Assembly: GCF_022436675.1 (NCBI RefSeq)
Contig: NZ_JAKUJZ010000007.1
Span: 186,001-250,000 of the forward strand
DNA from: Rheinheimera hassiensis
GTDB taxonomy: Bacteria > Pseudomonadota > Gammaproteobacteria > Enterobacterales > Alteromonadaceae
Direction: 5' to 3'
DNA length: 64,000 nucleotides
Positions 56,873 through 64,000 of the stretch are shown in pieces (within the stretch, counting starts at the first letter, position 1; each line of letters starts with the position of its first letter). Under the pieces are notes generated by a model, which made no database searches, was not told the DNA's origin, and saw only the letters and a program-made list of their open reading frames with translations. The position numbers and the translations under genes are program-made.

Positions 56873-56980
56873 TTTTACTGCTTACTCCTGATTTAGCGCA
56901 TCTATTCAACTGGCCTGGTCGTATTTACTGCTGCCGGCTTAATACCGATCTTGCTGTTTTAATTTTGATACAATTAAAAG

Positions 56981-57008
56981 CAAAACGAGCGCATAAGCGC
57001 CCGTTTTG
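56981..57008 (-). terminator. Terminator of gyrA
   Basis: On the minus strand CAAAACGGGCGC-TTAT-GCGCTCGTTTTG: a near-perfect stem (one mismatch) followed by a T-rich stretch, starting 10 nt after the gyrA stop. Confidence 0.75.
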
Positions 57009-57017
57009 TATTTGGTG

Positions 57018-59636
57018 TTACTCTTCTTCATCCTGGGCTAACTGGGTATCCGTCAGTACAGTGCTGGCCGCCTTTTCTGCCTCGGCAGCGGCTAACTCTT
57101 CCGCATCCTGAATTTCGTCAACTTTAGCCACACCAACCACTTTTTCGTTGTCGGCTGTTCGGATCAGGATCACGCCCTGGGTATTACGACCCACTTCAGA
57201 TACTTCATTAACGCGGGTGCGTACTAAGGTGCCTTTGTTGGAAATCATCATAATTTCATCCAACTCGTTCACCTGCACCGCACCTACCACCAGACCATTA
57301 CGTTCGGATACCTTAATTGATACCACGCCCTGGGTAGCACGGCTCTTTGCCGGATATTCGGTTAATGAGGTACGTTTACCGTAGCCGTTTTCCGTTACGG
57401 TAAGAATTGGCCCCTCACCATTTGGAATAATTAACGACACCACTGAGCCGCCTTCGCGCAGCTTGATACCACGCACACCGGTAGCGGTACGGCCCATGCC
57501 ACGCACCTGATCTTCAGTAAAGCGCACTACTTTACCGTCATCAGAGAACAGCATAATTTCACTGCTGCCATCAGTAATACCCACACCGATTAAACGATCA
57601 CCGTCGTTCAGGTTAACAGCAATAATGCCGTTTGAACGTGGCCGAGAGTATTCCACCAGGGACGTTTTCTTCACGGTACCGTTAGCAGTGGCCATAAACA
57701 CATATTTATCGGCTTCGTACTCACGTACTGGCAGAATAGCGTTAATACGCTCGCCTTCTTCCAGCGGCAGCAAGTTCACAATCGGCTTGCCACGGGCAGT
57801 ACGGCTGGCCAGTGGTAACTGATACACCTTCATCCAGTACAGACGGCCGCGGTTAGAGAAACACAAAATGGTATCGTGGGTGCTGGCTACCAACAGCTTA
57901 TCAACGAAGTCTTCATCTTTTACGGTAGTGGCCGCTTTACCTTTACCACCACGGCGCTGTGCTTCGTAATCAGACAATGGCTGATACTTGGCATAGCCTA
58001 AATGCGACAACGTCACTACCACATCTTCTTCAGTGATCAGGTCTTCCATATTGATATCCAGCATATTGTCCTGAATATCTGTACGCCGCGTGTCACCGTA
58101 TTGCGCTTTTATTGCTTCGAGCTCTTCGCAGATCACTTCCATTAAGCGCTCCGGGCTACCCAGAATATGCAGTAACTCGGCAATCAGCTCTAACAGTTGC
58201 TTGTATTCGTCGAGAATTTTCTCGTGCTCAAGGCCTGTCAGCTTATGTAAGCGCAAGTCCAGAATCGCCTGTGCCTGTTGCTCAGTCAGGAAGTACATGC
58301 CATCACGAATACCGAAGTGCTCTTCGAGCCACTCTGGCCGCGCCGCATCTTGTCCGGCACGTTCCAGCATGGCGCTGACGTCGCCTAACTGCCAACCACG
58401 CTCGACTAAACCGGCTTTAGCTTCTGCCGGGCTGGCAGATTGCTTAATTAAATCAATAATATCGTCGATATTGGCCAGCGCTATGGCTAAGCCTTCAAGA
58501 ATATGCGCACGGTCGCGGGCTTTACGCAGGTCGTACACGGTGCGGCGGGTAACCACTTCACGGCGGTGCAAGACAAAGCATTTAAGCATTTCAATTAAGC
58601 TAAGCAGCTTTGGCTGGCCCTGGTCCAGGGCTACCATATTGATGCCGAACACCGTTTGCATCTGGGTGTTGGTATACAGCTGGTTTAGCATAACATCGGT
58701 AGACTCACCGCGTTTCAGCTCAATAACAATGCGCATACCGTCTTTGTCAGACTCGTCGCGCAGTGCCGAAATACCTTCAATGCGTTTTTCTTTTACCAGC
58801 TCGGCAATTTTTTCAATTAAACGGGCTTTGTTAACCTGGTATGGAATTTCATTAACGATAATGGCTTCACGGCCGGTTTTTTCGTCGGTCTCTACCATGG
58901 TTTTGGCGCGGATATACACCTTACCACGGCCGGTACGGTAAGCTTCTTCAATACCTTTGCGGCCGTTAATAATAGCCGCAGTCGGGAAATCCGGGCCCGG
59001 AATGTATTGCATTAACTCGTGCAGCTCGATATCCGGGTTAGCAATTAATGCTAAGCAGCCGTCAATAACTTCAGTTAAGTTATGCGGCGGAATATTGGTG
59101 GCCATGCCCACGGCGATACCGCTGGAGCCGTTAATCAGCAAGTTAGGTAACTTGGTAGGCATTACTGCCGGAATTTGCTCAGTGCCGTCGTAGTTTGGCA
59201 CAAAATCGACAGTTTCTTTGTCTAAATCGGCCAGCAGCTCGTGCGCAATCCGCGCCATCCGCACTTCGGTATAACGCATTGCTGCTGCGGAGTCGCCGTC
59301 GATAGAACCGAAGTTACCCTGGCCATCTACCAGCATATAACGCAGTGAAAATGGCTGCGCCATCCGTACTATAGTGTCGTACACAGCACTGTCGCCGTGC
59401 GGGTGGTATTTACCGATAACGTCACCTACCACACGGGCAGATTTTTTATAGGCTTTGTTCCAGTCATTGCCCAGTTCCTTCATCGCGAACAGCACGCGGC
59501 GGTGTACCGGCTTTAAGCCATCCCTTACGTCCGGTAAGGCGCGGCCAACAATGACGCTCATTGCGTAATCGAGGTACGAATTCTTTAATTCGTCTTCGAT
59601 ATTAATAGGAACTATTTCTCTGGCCAGATCTGTCAT
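57018..59636 (-). CDS. gyrA: DNA gyrase subunit A
   Basis: 872 residues (E. coli 875). Catalytic Tyr122 lies in A-A-M-R-Y-T-E; the quinolone-resistance region [12 protein letters not shown] carries Ser83 and Asp87, the wild-type susceptible residues at E. coli numbering. The C-terminal beta-pinwheel has GyrA boxes of the type Q-R-R-G-G-K-G and ends in an acidic tail (D-E-E-E). With GyrB it introduces negative supercoils. Divergent from ubiG. Confidence 0.98.
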   Translation of the reverse strand: MTDLAREIVPINIEDELKNSYLDYAMSVIVGRALPDVRDGLKPVHRRVLFAMKELGNDWNKAYKKSARVVGDVIGKYHPHGDSAVYDTIVRMAQPFSLRYMLVDGQGNFGSIDGDSAAAMRYTEVRMARIAHELLADLDKETVDFVPNYDGTEQIPAVMPTKLPNLLINGSSGIAVGMATNIPPHNLTEVIDGCLALIANPDIELHELMQYIPGPDFPTAAIINGRKGIEEAYRTGRGKVYIRAKTMVETDEKTGREAIIVNEIPYQVNKARLIEKIAELVKEKRIEGISALRDESDKDGMRIVIELKRGESTDVMLNQLYTNTQMQTVFGINMVALDQGQPKLLSLIEMLKCFVLHRREVVTRRTVYDLRKARDRAHILEGLAIALANIDDIIDLIKQSASPAEAKAGLVERGWQLGDVSAMLERAGQDAARPEWLEEHFGIRDGMYFLTEQQAQAILDLRLHKLTGLEHEKILDEYKQLLELIAELLHILGSPERLMEVICEELEAIKAQYGDTRRTDIQDNMLDINMEDLITEEDVVVTLSHLGYAKYQPLSDYEAQRRGGKGKAATTVKDEDFVDKLLVASTHDTILCFSNRGRLYWMKVYQLPLASRTARGKPIVNLLPLEEGERINAILPVREYEADKYVFMATANGTVKKTSLVEYSRPRSNGIIAVNLNDGDRLIGVGITDGSSEIMLFSDDGKVVRFTEDQVRGMGRTATGVRGIKLREGGSVVSLIIPNGEGPILTVTENGYGKRTSLTEYPAKSRATQGVVSIKVSERNGLVVGAVQVNELDEIMMISNKGTLVRTRVNEVSEVGRNTQGVILIRTADNEKVVGVAKVDEIQDAEELAAAEAEKAASTVLTDTQLAQDEEE

Positions 59637-59823
59637 AAAACGCTAATTTCCCTTAAATCAGATAGATAACTCGCTTTTGTCGATGTTATAAAGCGCGAGA
59701 CAACGCAGGATTCTAACACAGAAAATCACGCTTGCCATGCCCCAAATGCAACGCAAAGCACGCTTCGCCATTGCTCAAATGGATCAAGGCTTTATAATGC
59801 GCAAAAACTAACGAGCATCCAAT

Positions 59824-60534
59824 ATGACTGCAGATACTAATGTTGATCCGGGCGAAATCGCCAAGTTTAACGATATTGCCTCACGCTGGTGGGATCCAAG
59901 CGGCGAATTTAAGCCACTGCATTTACTTAATCCGGTACGGTTAAGCTACATTAGCGACGAGCTGCAGGGCCTGTTTGGTAAAACCGTTATCGATATCGGT
60001 TGTGGTGGCGGCATTTTAGCAGAAAGCATGGCGCGAAGCGGTGCCATAGTAACCGGGCTGGATATGGCCAATGATTCCCTTAACGTAGCGCGGCTGCACG
60101 CGTTGGAAGCCGGTGTTGAAGTAAATTATCAGCAGGTTACTGCCGAGCAATATGCGCAAAGCCATGCGGCACAGTTTGACGTGGTGACCTGTATGGAAAT
60201 GCTGGAGCATGTACCACAGCCGATGTCGGTTATTCAGGCCTGTGCCGATTTAGCCAAACCCGGTGCCACACTGTTTTTCTCTACACTGAACAAAACCTGG
60301 AAAGCCTATCTGCTGGCCATTATTGGCGCAGAGCAGGTATTAAAACTGGTGCCCAAAGGTACGCATGAATTTAGTAAGTTTATCCGCCCATCCGAGCTGA
60401 TGCGTTTTATCGAACAAGCCGGGCTTGAAGTAACCGACGCTACCGGGCTGCACTTTAACCCGATTAACGAGAGCTTTAAAACCGGCCCCGGTGTAGACGT
60501 AAACTATATCGTCGTTGCCCGTAAGCCAGCCTGA
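59824..60534 (+). CDS. ubiG: Ubiquinone biosynthesis O-methyltransferase UbiG
   Basis: 236 residues (E. coli 240). The start [12 protein letters not shown] matches the family, with SAM motif [12 protein letters not shown] and M-E-M-L-E-H-V-P. A membrane-associating helix [13 protein letters not shown] follows. It performs both O-methylations of ubiquinone synthesis. Conserved divergent pairing with gyrA. A hairpin overlaps its stop codon. Confidence 0.97.
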   Translation: MTADTNVDPGEIAKFNDIASRWWDPSGEFKPLHLLNPVRLSYISDELQGLFGKTVIDIGCGGGILAESMARSGAIVTGLDMANDSLNVARLHALEAGVEVNYQQVTAEQYAQSHAAQFDVVTCMEMLEHVPQPMSVIQACADLAKPGATLFFSTLNKTWKAYLLAIIGAEQVLKLVPKGTHEFSKFIRPSELMRFIEQAGLEVTDATGLHFNPINESFKTGPGVDVNYIVVARKPA

Positions 60535-60555
60535 GACATCAGGCTGGTGATTTTT
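60526..60555 (+). terminator. Terminator overlapping the ubiG stop codon
   Basis: CCAGCCTGA-GACA-TCAGGCTGG, perfect 9-bp stem, then TGATTTTT. The 5' arm includes the last codons and the TGA of ubiG. Confidence 0.8.
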
Positions 60556-60875
60556 CCAGCGTCTAAATAGCCGCTGGCTATAAAAAAAAATATTGATAGA
60601 ATAAATAAATTTAACCAGAGAAAAAGCTTGCGTTGTTCCGGTATATCTTTGCACACTGGCGGGGCGGTTAGCAGCTACTAACCCCAACCTTAGCGGCGGT
60701 ATTTTTCCTCAGTGTTAAGCCTTGCAAAAAATCAAAATACACACTATCTTGTGATCACTTTCAAAAAAGCACCTATATGTTGTGTAATTAAGCAACAATG
60801 GCTGCTGGTAAAATAGCCGTGCGCTACATGGCTGACTATAACCATTAATTACAACTGAAATGGAAATCTGCAGCA
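60556..60875. other. 320-bp intergenic region before nrdA
   Basis: Contains a small inverted repeat GGTTAG/CTAACC at 60666-60683 of unknown use, two NrdR boxes (60739-60785) and an extended -10-like TGGTAAAAT (60806-60814) for nrdA. No further gene is supported. Confidence 0.6.
60739..60785. promoter_or_regulatory. Tandem NrdR boxes and promoter region of nrdAB
   Basis: Box 1 ACACACTATCTTGTGA (60739-60754) and box 2 CACCTATATGTTGTGT (60770-60785) fit the NrdR consensus acaCwAtATaTwGtgt with two and two to three mismatches. Their start-to-start spacing is 31 bp, three helical turns, the classic arrangement. Box 2 abuts the core promoter. Confidence 0.75.
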
Positions 60876-63161
60876 ATGACTCAATCTCTTTTCGTCACTA
60901 AACGTGATGGCCGCCGTGAAGCCTTAGATCTGGATAAAATTCACCGCGTTATTACCTGGGCCGCCGAAGGTTTGTCGAATGTATCGGTATCTCAGGTTGA
61001 GCTAAAGTCTCATATTCAGTTTTACGATGGTATTAAATCTGAAGATATTCATGAAACCATTATTAAGGCTGCGGCAGATCTGATCTCAAAAGACTGCCCG
61101 GACTACCAGTATCTGGCCGCCCGCCTGGCAGTGTTTCATTTGCGTAAAAAGGCCTACGGCCAGTTTGAACCACCACACCTGTATGATCAGGTTGTCAAAA
61201 TGGTGGAAGCCAAGCGTTATGATCAGCATATTCTGGCCGATTACAGCCGTGATGAGCTGGAGCAAATGAACAGCTTTATCGACCACAGCCGTGACTTAAA
61301 CTTCAGCTACGCTGCAGTAAAGCAGTTGGAAGGTAAATATCTGGTGCAAAACCGTGTAAGCGGTGAGATATATGAAAGCGCGCAGTTTCTTTATATGCTG
61401 GTTGCCGCCTGCCTGTTTGCAACTTACCCTAAATCGACCCGTTTAACCTATGTGCGCCGCTTCTACGATGCTTGCTCATTATTTAAATTGTCACTGCCAA
61501 CCCCAATCATGTCGGGTGTGCGTACCCCTACCCGTCAATTCAGCTCTTGTGTGCTGATCGAATGCGGTGACAGCCTGGATTCTATTAACGCCACCTCAAG
61601 CGCCATTGTTAAATATGTTAGCCAGCGTGCAGGTATCGGTATTAACGCCGGCCGTATTCGTGCACTGGGTAGCCCAATCCGTAACGGCGAAGCTTTTCAT
61701 ACCGGCTGTATTCCATTTTACAAACATTTTCAAACTGCCGTTAAAAGCTGCTCGCAAGGTGGCGTCCGTGGTGGTGCTGCAACGTTATTCTATCCGCTGT
61801 GGCATTTAGAAGTTGAATCTCTGCTGGTGTTAAAAAATAACCGCGGCGTAGAAGAAAACCGTGTACGGCATTTGGATTATGGCGTGCAGTTTAACCGCCT
61901 GATGTACACCCGGTTAATTAAAGATGATTACATCACCCTGTTCAGCCCATCAGATGTGCCCGGCCTGTACGATGCCTTCTTTGAAGATCAGGAAAAGTTT
62001 GAAGAACTGTATGTTAAATACGAAGCCGATACGTCTATCCGCAAAAAGCGCTTAAAGGCACTGGAGCTGTTTACGCTATTTATGCAGGAACGCGCCAGTA
62101 CCGGTCGTATTTACCTGCAAAACGTTGACCACTGCAATACCCACAGCCCGTTTAACCCGAAGTTAGCGCCGGTACGTCAGAGCAATCTGTGTCTGGAAAT
62201 TGCCCTGCCAACCAAACCAATGAACGATGTAAACGATCCGGAAGGCGAAATTGCACTTTGTACGCTGTCAGCGTTTAACTTAGGCGCTATTGAAAACCTG
62301 AACGAGCTGGAAGAGCTGGCAGAACTGGCGGTGCGCTCACTGGACAGCCTGCTGGACTATCAGGACTACCCTATTCCGGCTGCTTTTCATGCTTCTATCA
62401 GCCGCCGTACCTTAGGTGTGGGTGTGATTAACTACGCCTATTATCTGGCGAAAAACGGCGTGAAATACTCTGACGGTTCAGCTAATGGTTTAACACACCG
62501 CACTTTTGAAGCCATTCAGTATTATTTACTCAAAGCGTCGAACAAGCTGGCACAGGAATTTGGCGCCTGCCCTAAATTTAATGAAACAACCTATGCTCAG
62601 GGCATACTGCCAATTGACAGCTACAAGAAAGATCTCGACAAAGTGTGTAGCGAGCCGCTGCTGCTGGACTGGGAGCAACTGCGCAAAGACATCCTTAATC
62701 ATGGCTTGCGTAACTCAACATTGTCAGCATTAATGCCGTCTGAAACGTCGTCGCAAATCTCCAATGCCACTAACGGCATTGAACCACCGCGCGGCCATAT
62801 CAGCGTTAAAGCCAGTAAAGACGGTATTTTAAAGCAGGTGGTGCCAGAGTATGAGCGGCTGAAAAACCAGTATGAGTTGTTGTGGGATATCCCGAACAAC
62901 ACCGGTTATATCTCTCTGGTGGCCATTATGCAGAAATTTATCGACCAGACCATTTCTGCTAACACCAACTATGACCCCAATAAGTTTGATGGTGGCAAAG
63001 TACCCATGAAGCTGTTGCTGCAAGACTTACTGTCGGCGTATAAGCTGGGGGTAAAAACCATGTACTACCACAATACCCGTGACGGCGCTTCAGACATACA
63101 GGAAGACATTAAACCTGAAGTGGAAGATGACGGCTGCGCAGGCGGTGCCTGTAAAATTTAA
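60876..63161 (+). CDS. nrdA: Class Ia ribonucleotide reductase, alpha subunit
   Basis: 761 residues, exactly the E. coli NrdA length. The N-terminal ATP cone (about 5-95) provides allosteric activity control. Active-site cysteines occur in Q-F-S-S-C-V-L-I-E-C-G-D and N-L-C-L-E-I, and the C-terminal redox pair in G-C-A-G-G-A-C-K-I. It reduces NDPs to dNDPs with the radical from NrdB. Preceded by NrdR boxes; nrdB follows after a small UUCG hairpin. Confidence 0.98.
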   Translation: MTQSLFVTKRDGRREALDLDKIHRVITWAAEGLSNVSVSQVELKSHIQFYDGIKSEDIHETIIKAAADLISKDCPDYQYLAARLAVFHLRKKAYGQFEPPHLYDQVVKMVEAKRYDQHILADYSRDELEQMNSFIDHSRDLNFSYAAVKQLEGKYLVQNRVSGEIYESAQFLYMLVAACLFATYPKSTRLTYVRRFYDACSLFKLSLPTPIMSGVRTPTRQFSSCVLIECGDSLDSINATSSAIVKYVSQRAGIGINAGRIRALGSPIRNGEAFHTGCIPFYKHFQTAVKSCSQGGVRGGAATLFYPLWHLEVESLLVLKNNRGVEENRVRHLDYGVQFNRLMYTRLIKDDYITLFSPSDVPGLYDAFFEDQEKFEELYVKYEADTSIRKKRLKALELFTLFMQERASTGRIYLQNVDHCNTHSPFNPKLAPVRQSNLCLEIALPTKPMNDVNDPEGEIALCTLSAFNLGAIENLNELEELAELAVRSLDSLLDYQDYPIPAAFHASISRRTLGVGVINYAYYLAKNGVKYSDGSANGLTHRTFEAIQYYLLKASNKLAQEFGACPKFNETTYAQGILPIDSYKKDLDKVCSEPLLLDWEQLRKDILNHGLRNSTLSALMPSETSSQISNATNGIEPPRGHISVKASKDGILKQVVPEYERLKNQYELLWDIPNNTGYISLVAIMQKFIDQTISANTNYDPNKFDGGKVPMKLLLQDLLSAYKLGVKTMYYHNTRDGASDIQEDIKPEVEDDGCAGGACKI

Positions 63162-63172
63162 TTCCGGACTAA

Positions 63173-63194
63173 ACGGGCTACTTCGGTAGCCCGT
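63173..63194 (+). terminator. UUCG hairpin in the nrdA-nrdB gap
   Basis: ACGGGCTAC-TTCG-GTAGCCCGT, a perfect 9-bp stem with a stable tetraloop, but only ACTTTG after it. Likely an attenuator or mRNA stabiliser setting nrdA:nrdB ratio rather than a full terminator. Confidence 0.6.
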
Positions 63195-63231
63195 ACTTTG
63201 TAATGACACCCTATTAGGACGATAAGCGGCA

Positions 63232-64000
63232 ATGGCGTACACAACCTTTAACCGACAAATTAACGATCAAATGAAAGAGCCAATGTTCTTCGGTAATCCG
63301 GTGAATGTTTCGCGCTATGATCAGCAAAAATACGGCATTTTCGAAAAACTAATCGAAAAACAGCTGAGCTTTTTCTGGCGGCCGGAAGAAGTTGATGTCA
63401 GTAAAGACAGGATTGATTACCAAAACCTGCCGGATCATGAAAAGCATATTTTTATCAGCAACCTGAAATACCAGACACTGCTGGATTCCGTACAGGGCCG
63501 TTCGCCCAATGTTGCTTTTCTGCCTATTGTTTCTTTGCCTGAGCTGGAAACCTGGATTGAAACCTGGGCCTTTAGTGAAACTATTCACAGCCGCAGCTAT
63601 ACCCACATAGTACGTAACATTAGTGCCGAGCCGCACAAAGTGTTTGACGATATTATGCTGAACGAAAAAATTCTTGAACGCGCCGACGATGTTACCCGCT
63701 ACTACGACGACCTGATAGACGGCATTAACCTGTATCAGCGCTGTGGTGAAGGCACGCACACTATTAATGGTGAAACACTCAGCATCAGCCTGTACGAGCT
63801 TAAACGCCGGTTGTACTTGTGTGTCATGTCGGTAAACGTGCTCGAAGCGATCCGTTTTTATGTTAGCTTTGCCTGCAGCTTTGCTTTTGCTGAGCGCGAG
63901 TTAATGGAGGGTAATGCTAAAATTATCCGTCTGATAGCCCGCGACGAAGCGCTGCATTTAACCGGCACCCAGCATATGCTGAATATTATGGCCGCCGGTG
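63232..64000 (+). CDS. nrdB: Class Ia ribonucleotide reductase, beta subunit (3' truncated)
   Basis: The first 256 residues are visible; the window ends mid-gene. Start M-A-Y-T-T-F-N-R-Q. The tyrosyl-radical Tyr123 lies in H-S-R-S-Y-T-H-I, and the di-iron ligands in [23 protein letters not shown] and I-A-R-D-E-A-L-H. It generates the radical passed to NrdA. Co-transcribed with nrdA, 70 nt downstream. Confidence 0.97.
   Translation, partial: MAYTTFNRQINDQMKEPMFFGNPVNVSRYDQQKYGIFEKLIEKQLSFFWRPEEVDVSKDRIDYQNLPDHEKHIFISNLKYQTLLDSVQGRSPNVAFLPIVSLPELETWIETWAFSETIHSRSYTHIVRNISAEPHKVFDDIMLNEKILERADDVTRYYDDLIDGINLYQRCGEGTHTINGETLSISLYELKRRLYLCVMSVNVLEAIRFYVSFACSFAFAERELMEGNAKIIRLIARDEALHLTGTQHMLNIMAAG

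Noticed and set aside
58090..58941. 283-codon open frame on the plus strand
   Set aside because: Lies wholly antisense to gyrA, is Ser/Arg-rich in the way of a codon-biased shadow frame, and shows no family motif.

Overview
The window reads as chromosome of a marine or brackish gammaproteobacterium close to Rheinheimera/Arsukibacterium (Alteromonadales/Chromatiaceae type). This is inferred from gene content and order: rlmL-uup-DUF3466-rmf-fabA, cmk-rpsA-ihfB-lapA-lapB-pyrF, serC-aroA, gyrA-ubiG-nrdAB, and a HexR-controlled Entner-Doudoroff (ED) operon beside pyk. No phage, insertion sequence, CRISPR array or rRNA was seen. The genome is of moderate GC and densely coded, with about 58 genes on both strands and few gaps.

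Layout. 1-3.7 kb: the end of a membrane operon with three consecutive NuoL/M/N/MrpD-type antiporter subunits. 3.8-4.6 kb: a TacA/TacT-like toxin-antitoxin pair with its own promoter and a palindromic operator candidate. 4.6-5.1 kb: two initiator tRNA-fMet genes and a decayed tail of further tRNA/terminator copies. 5.3-12.4 kb: rlmKL, a glutaredoxin, uup, a GlyGly-CTERM DUF3466 protein, rmf, and fabA behind FabR/FadR-like sites. 12.5-21.4 kb: a small unknown gene, a QueD-like protein, M23 and M61 peptidases, hinT, a thioesterase, a LytS/LytTR two-component pair, pfkA and a DMT transporter. 21.5-29.8 kb: pyk and hexR (minus strand), then zwf-pgl-edd-glk-eda (plus strand); identical 15-bp HexR-type palindromes precede pyk and zwf. 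30-38.2 kb: ybiT, dps, an HDOD protein, malic enzyme, a DUF885 lipoprotein, an unknown helical protein and a PfpI-like protein. 38.3-47.7 kb: an RNase J-like beta-CASP protein whose best start is a non-canonical ATC, MipA/OmpV, yghU, kynU, a FemAB-like acyltransferase, a periplasmic binding protein, a DUF938 methyltransferase, an outer-membrane barrel and two orphan genes. 47.7-64 kb: housekeeping genes cvrA/nhaP2, pyrF, lapB, lapA, ihfB, rpsA, cmk, aroA, serC and gyrA (minus), then ubiG, nrdA and the start of nrdB (plus), with tandem NrdR boxes before nrdA.

How it works together. The best-supported regulatory story is central carbon metabolism: HexR, encoded between its targets, should repress both pyk and the ED operon until 2-keto-3-deoxy-6-phosphogluconate accumulates. 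Other regulatory signals read from sequence are FabR/FadR at fabA, NrdR at nrdAB, an SD-poor hairpin leader at rpsA, and a possible SD-masking hairpin before an outer-membrane protein. I did not find a convincing wholly new multi-gene system. The most unusual items are the antiporter subunit lacking its usual membrane glutamate, the ATC start, the decaying tRNA-fMet array and the orphan membrane protein at 46.5 kb.
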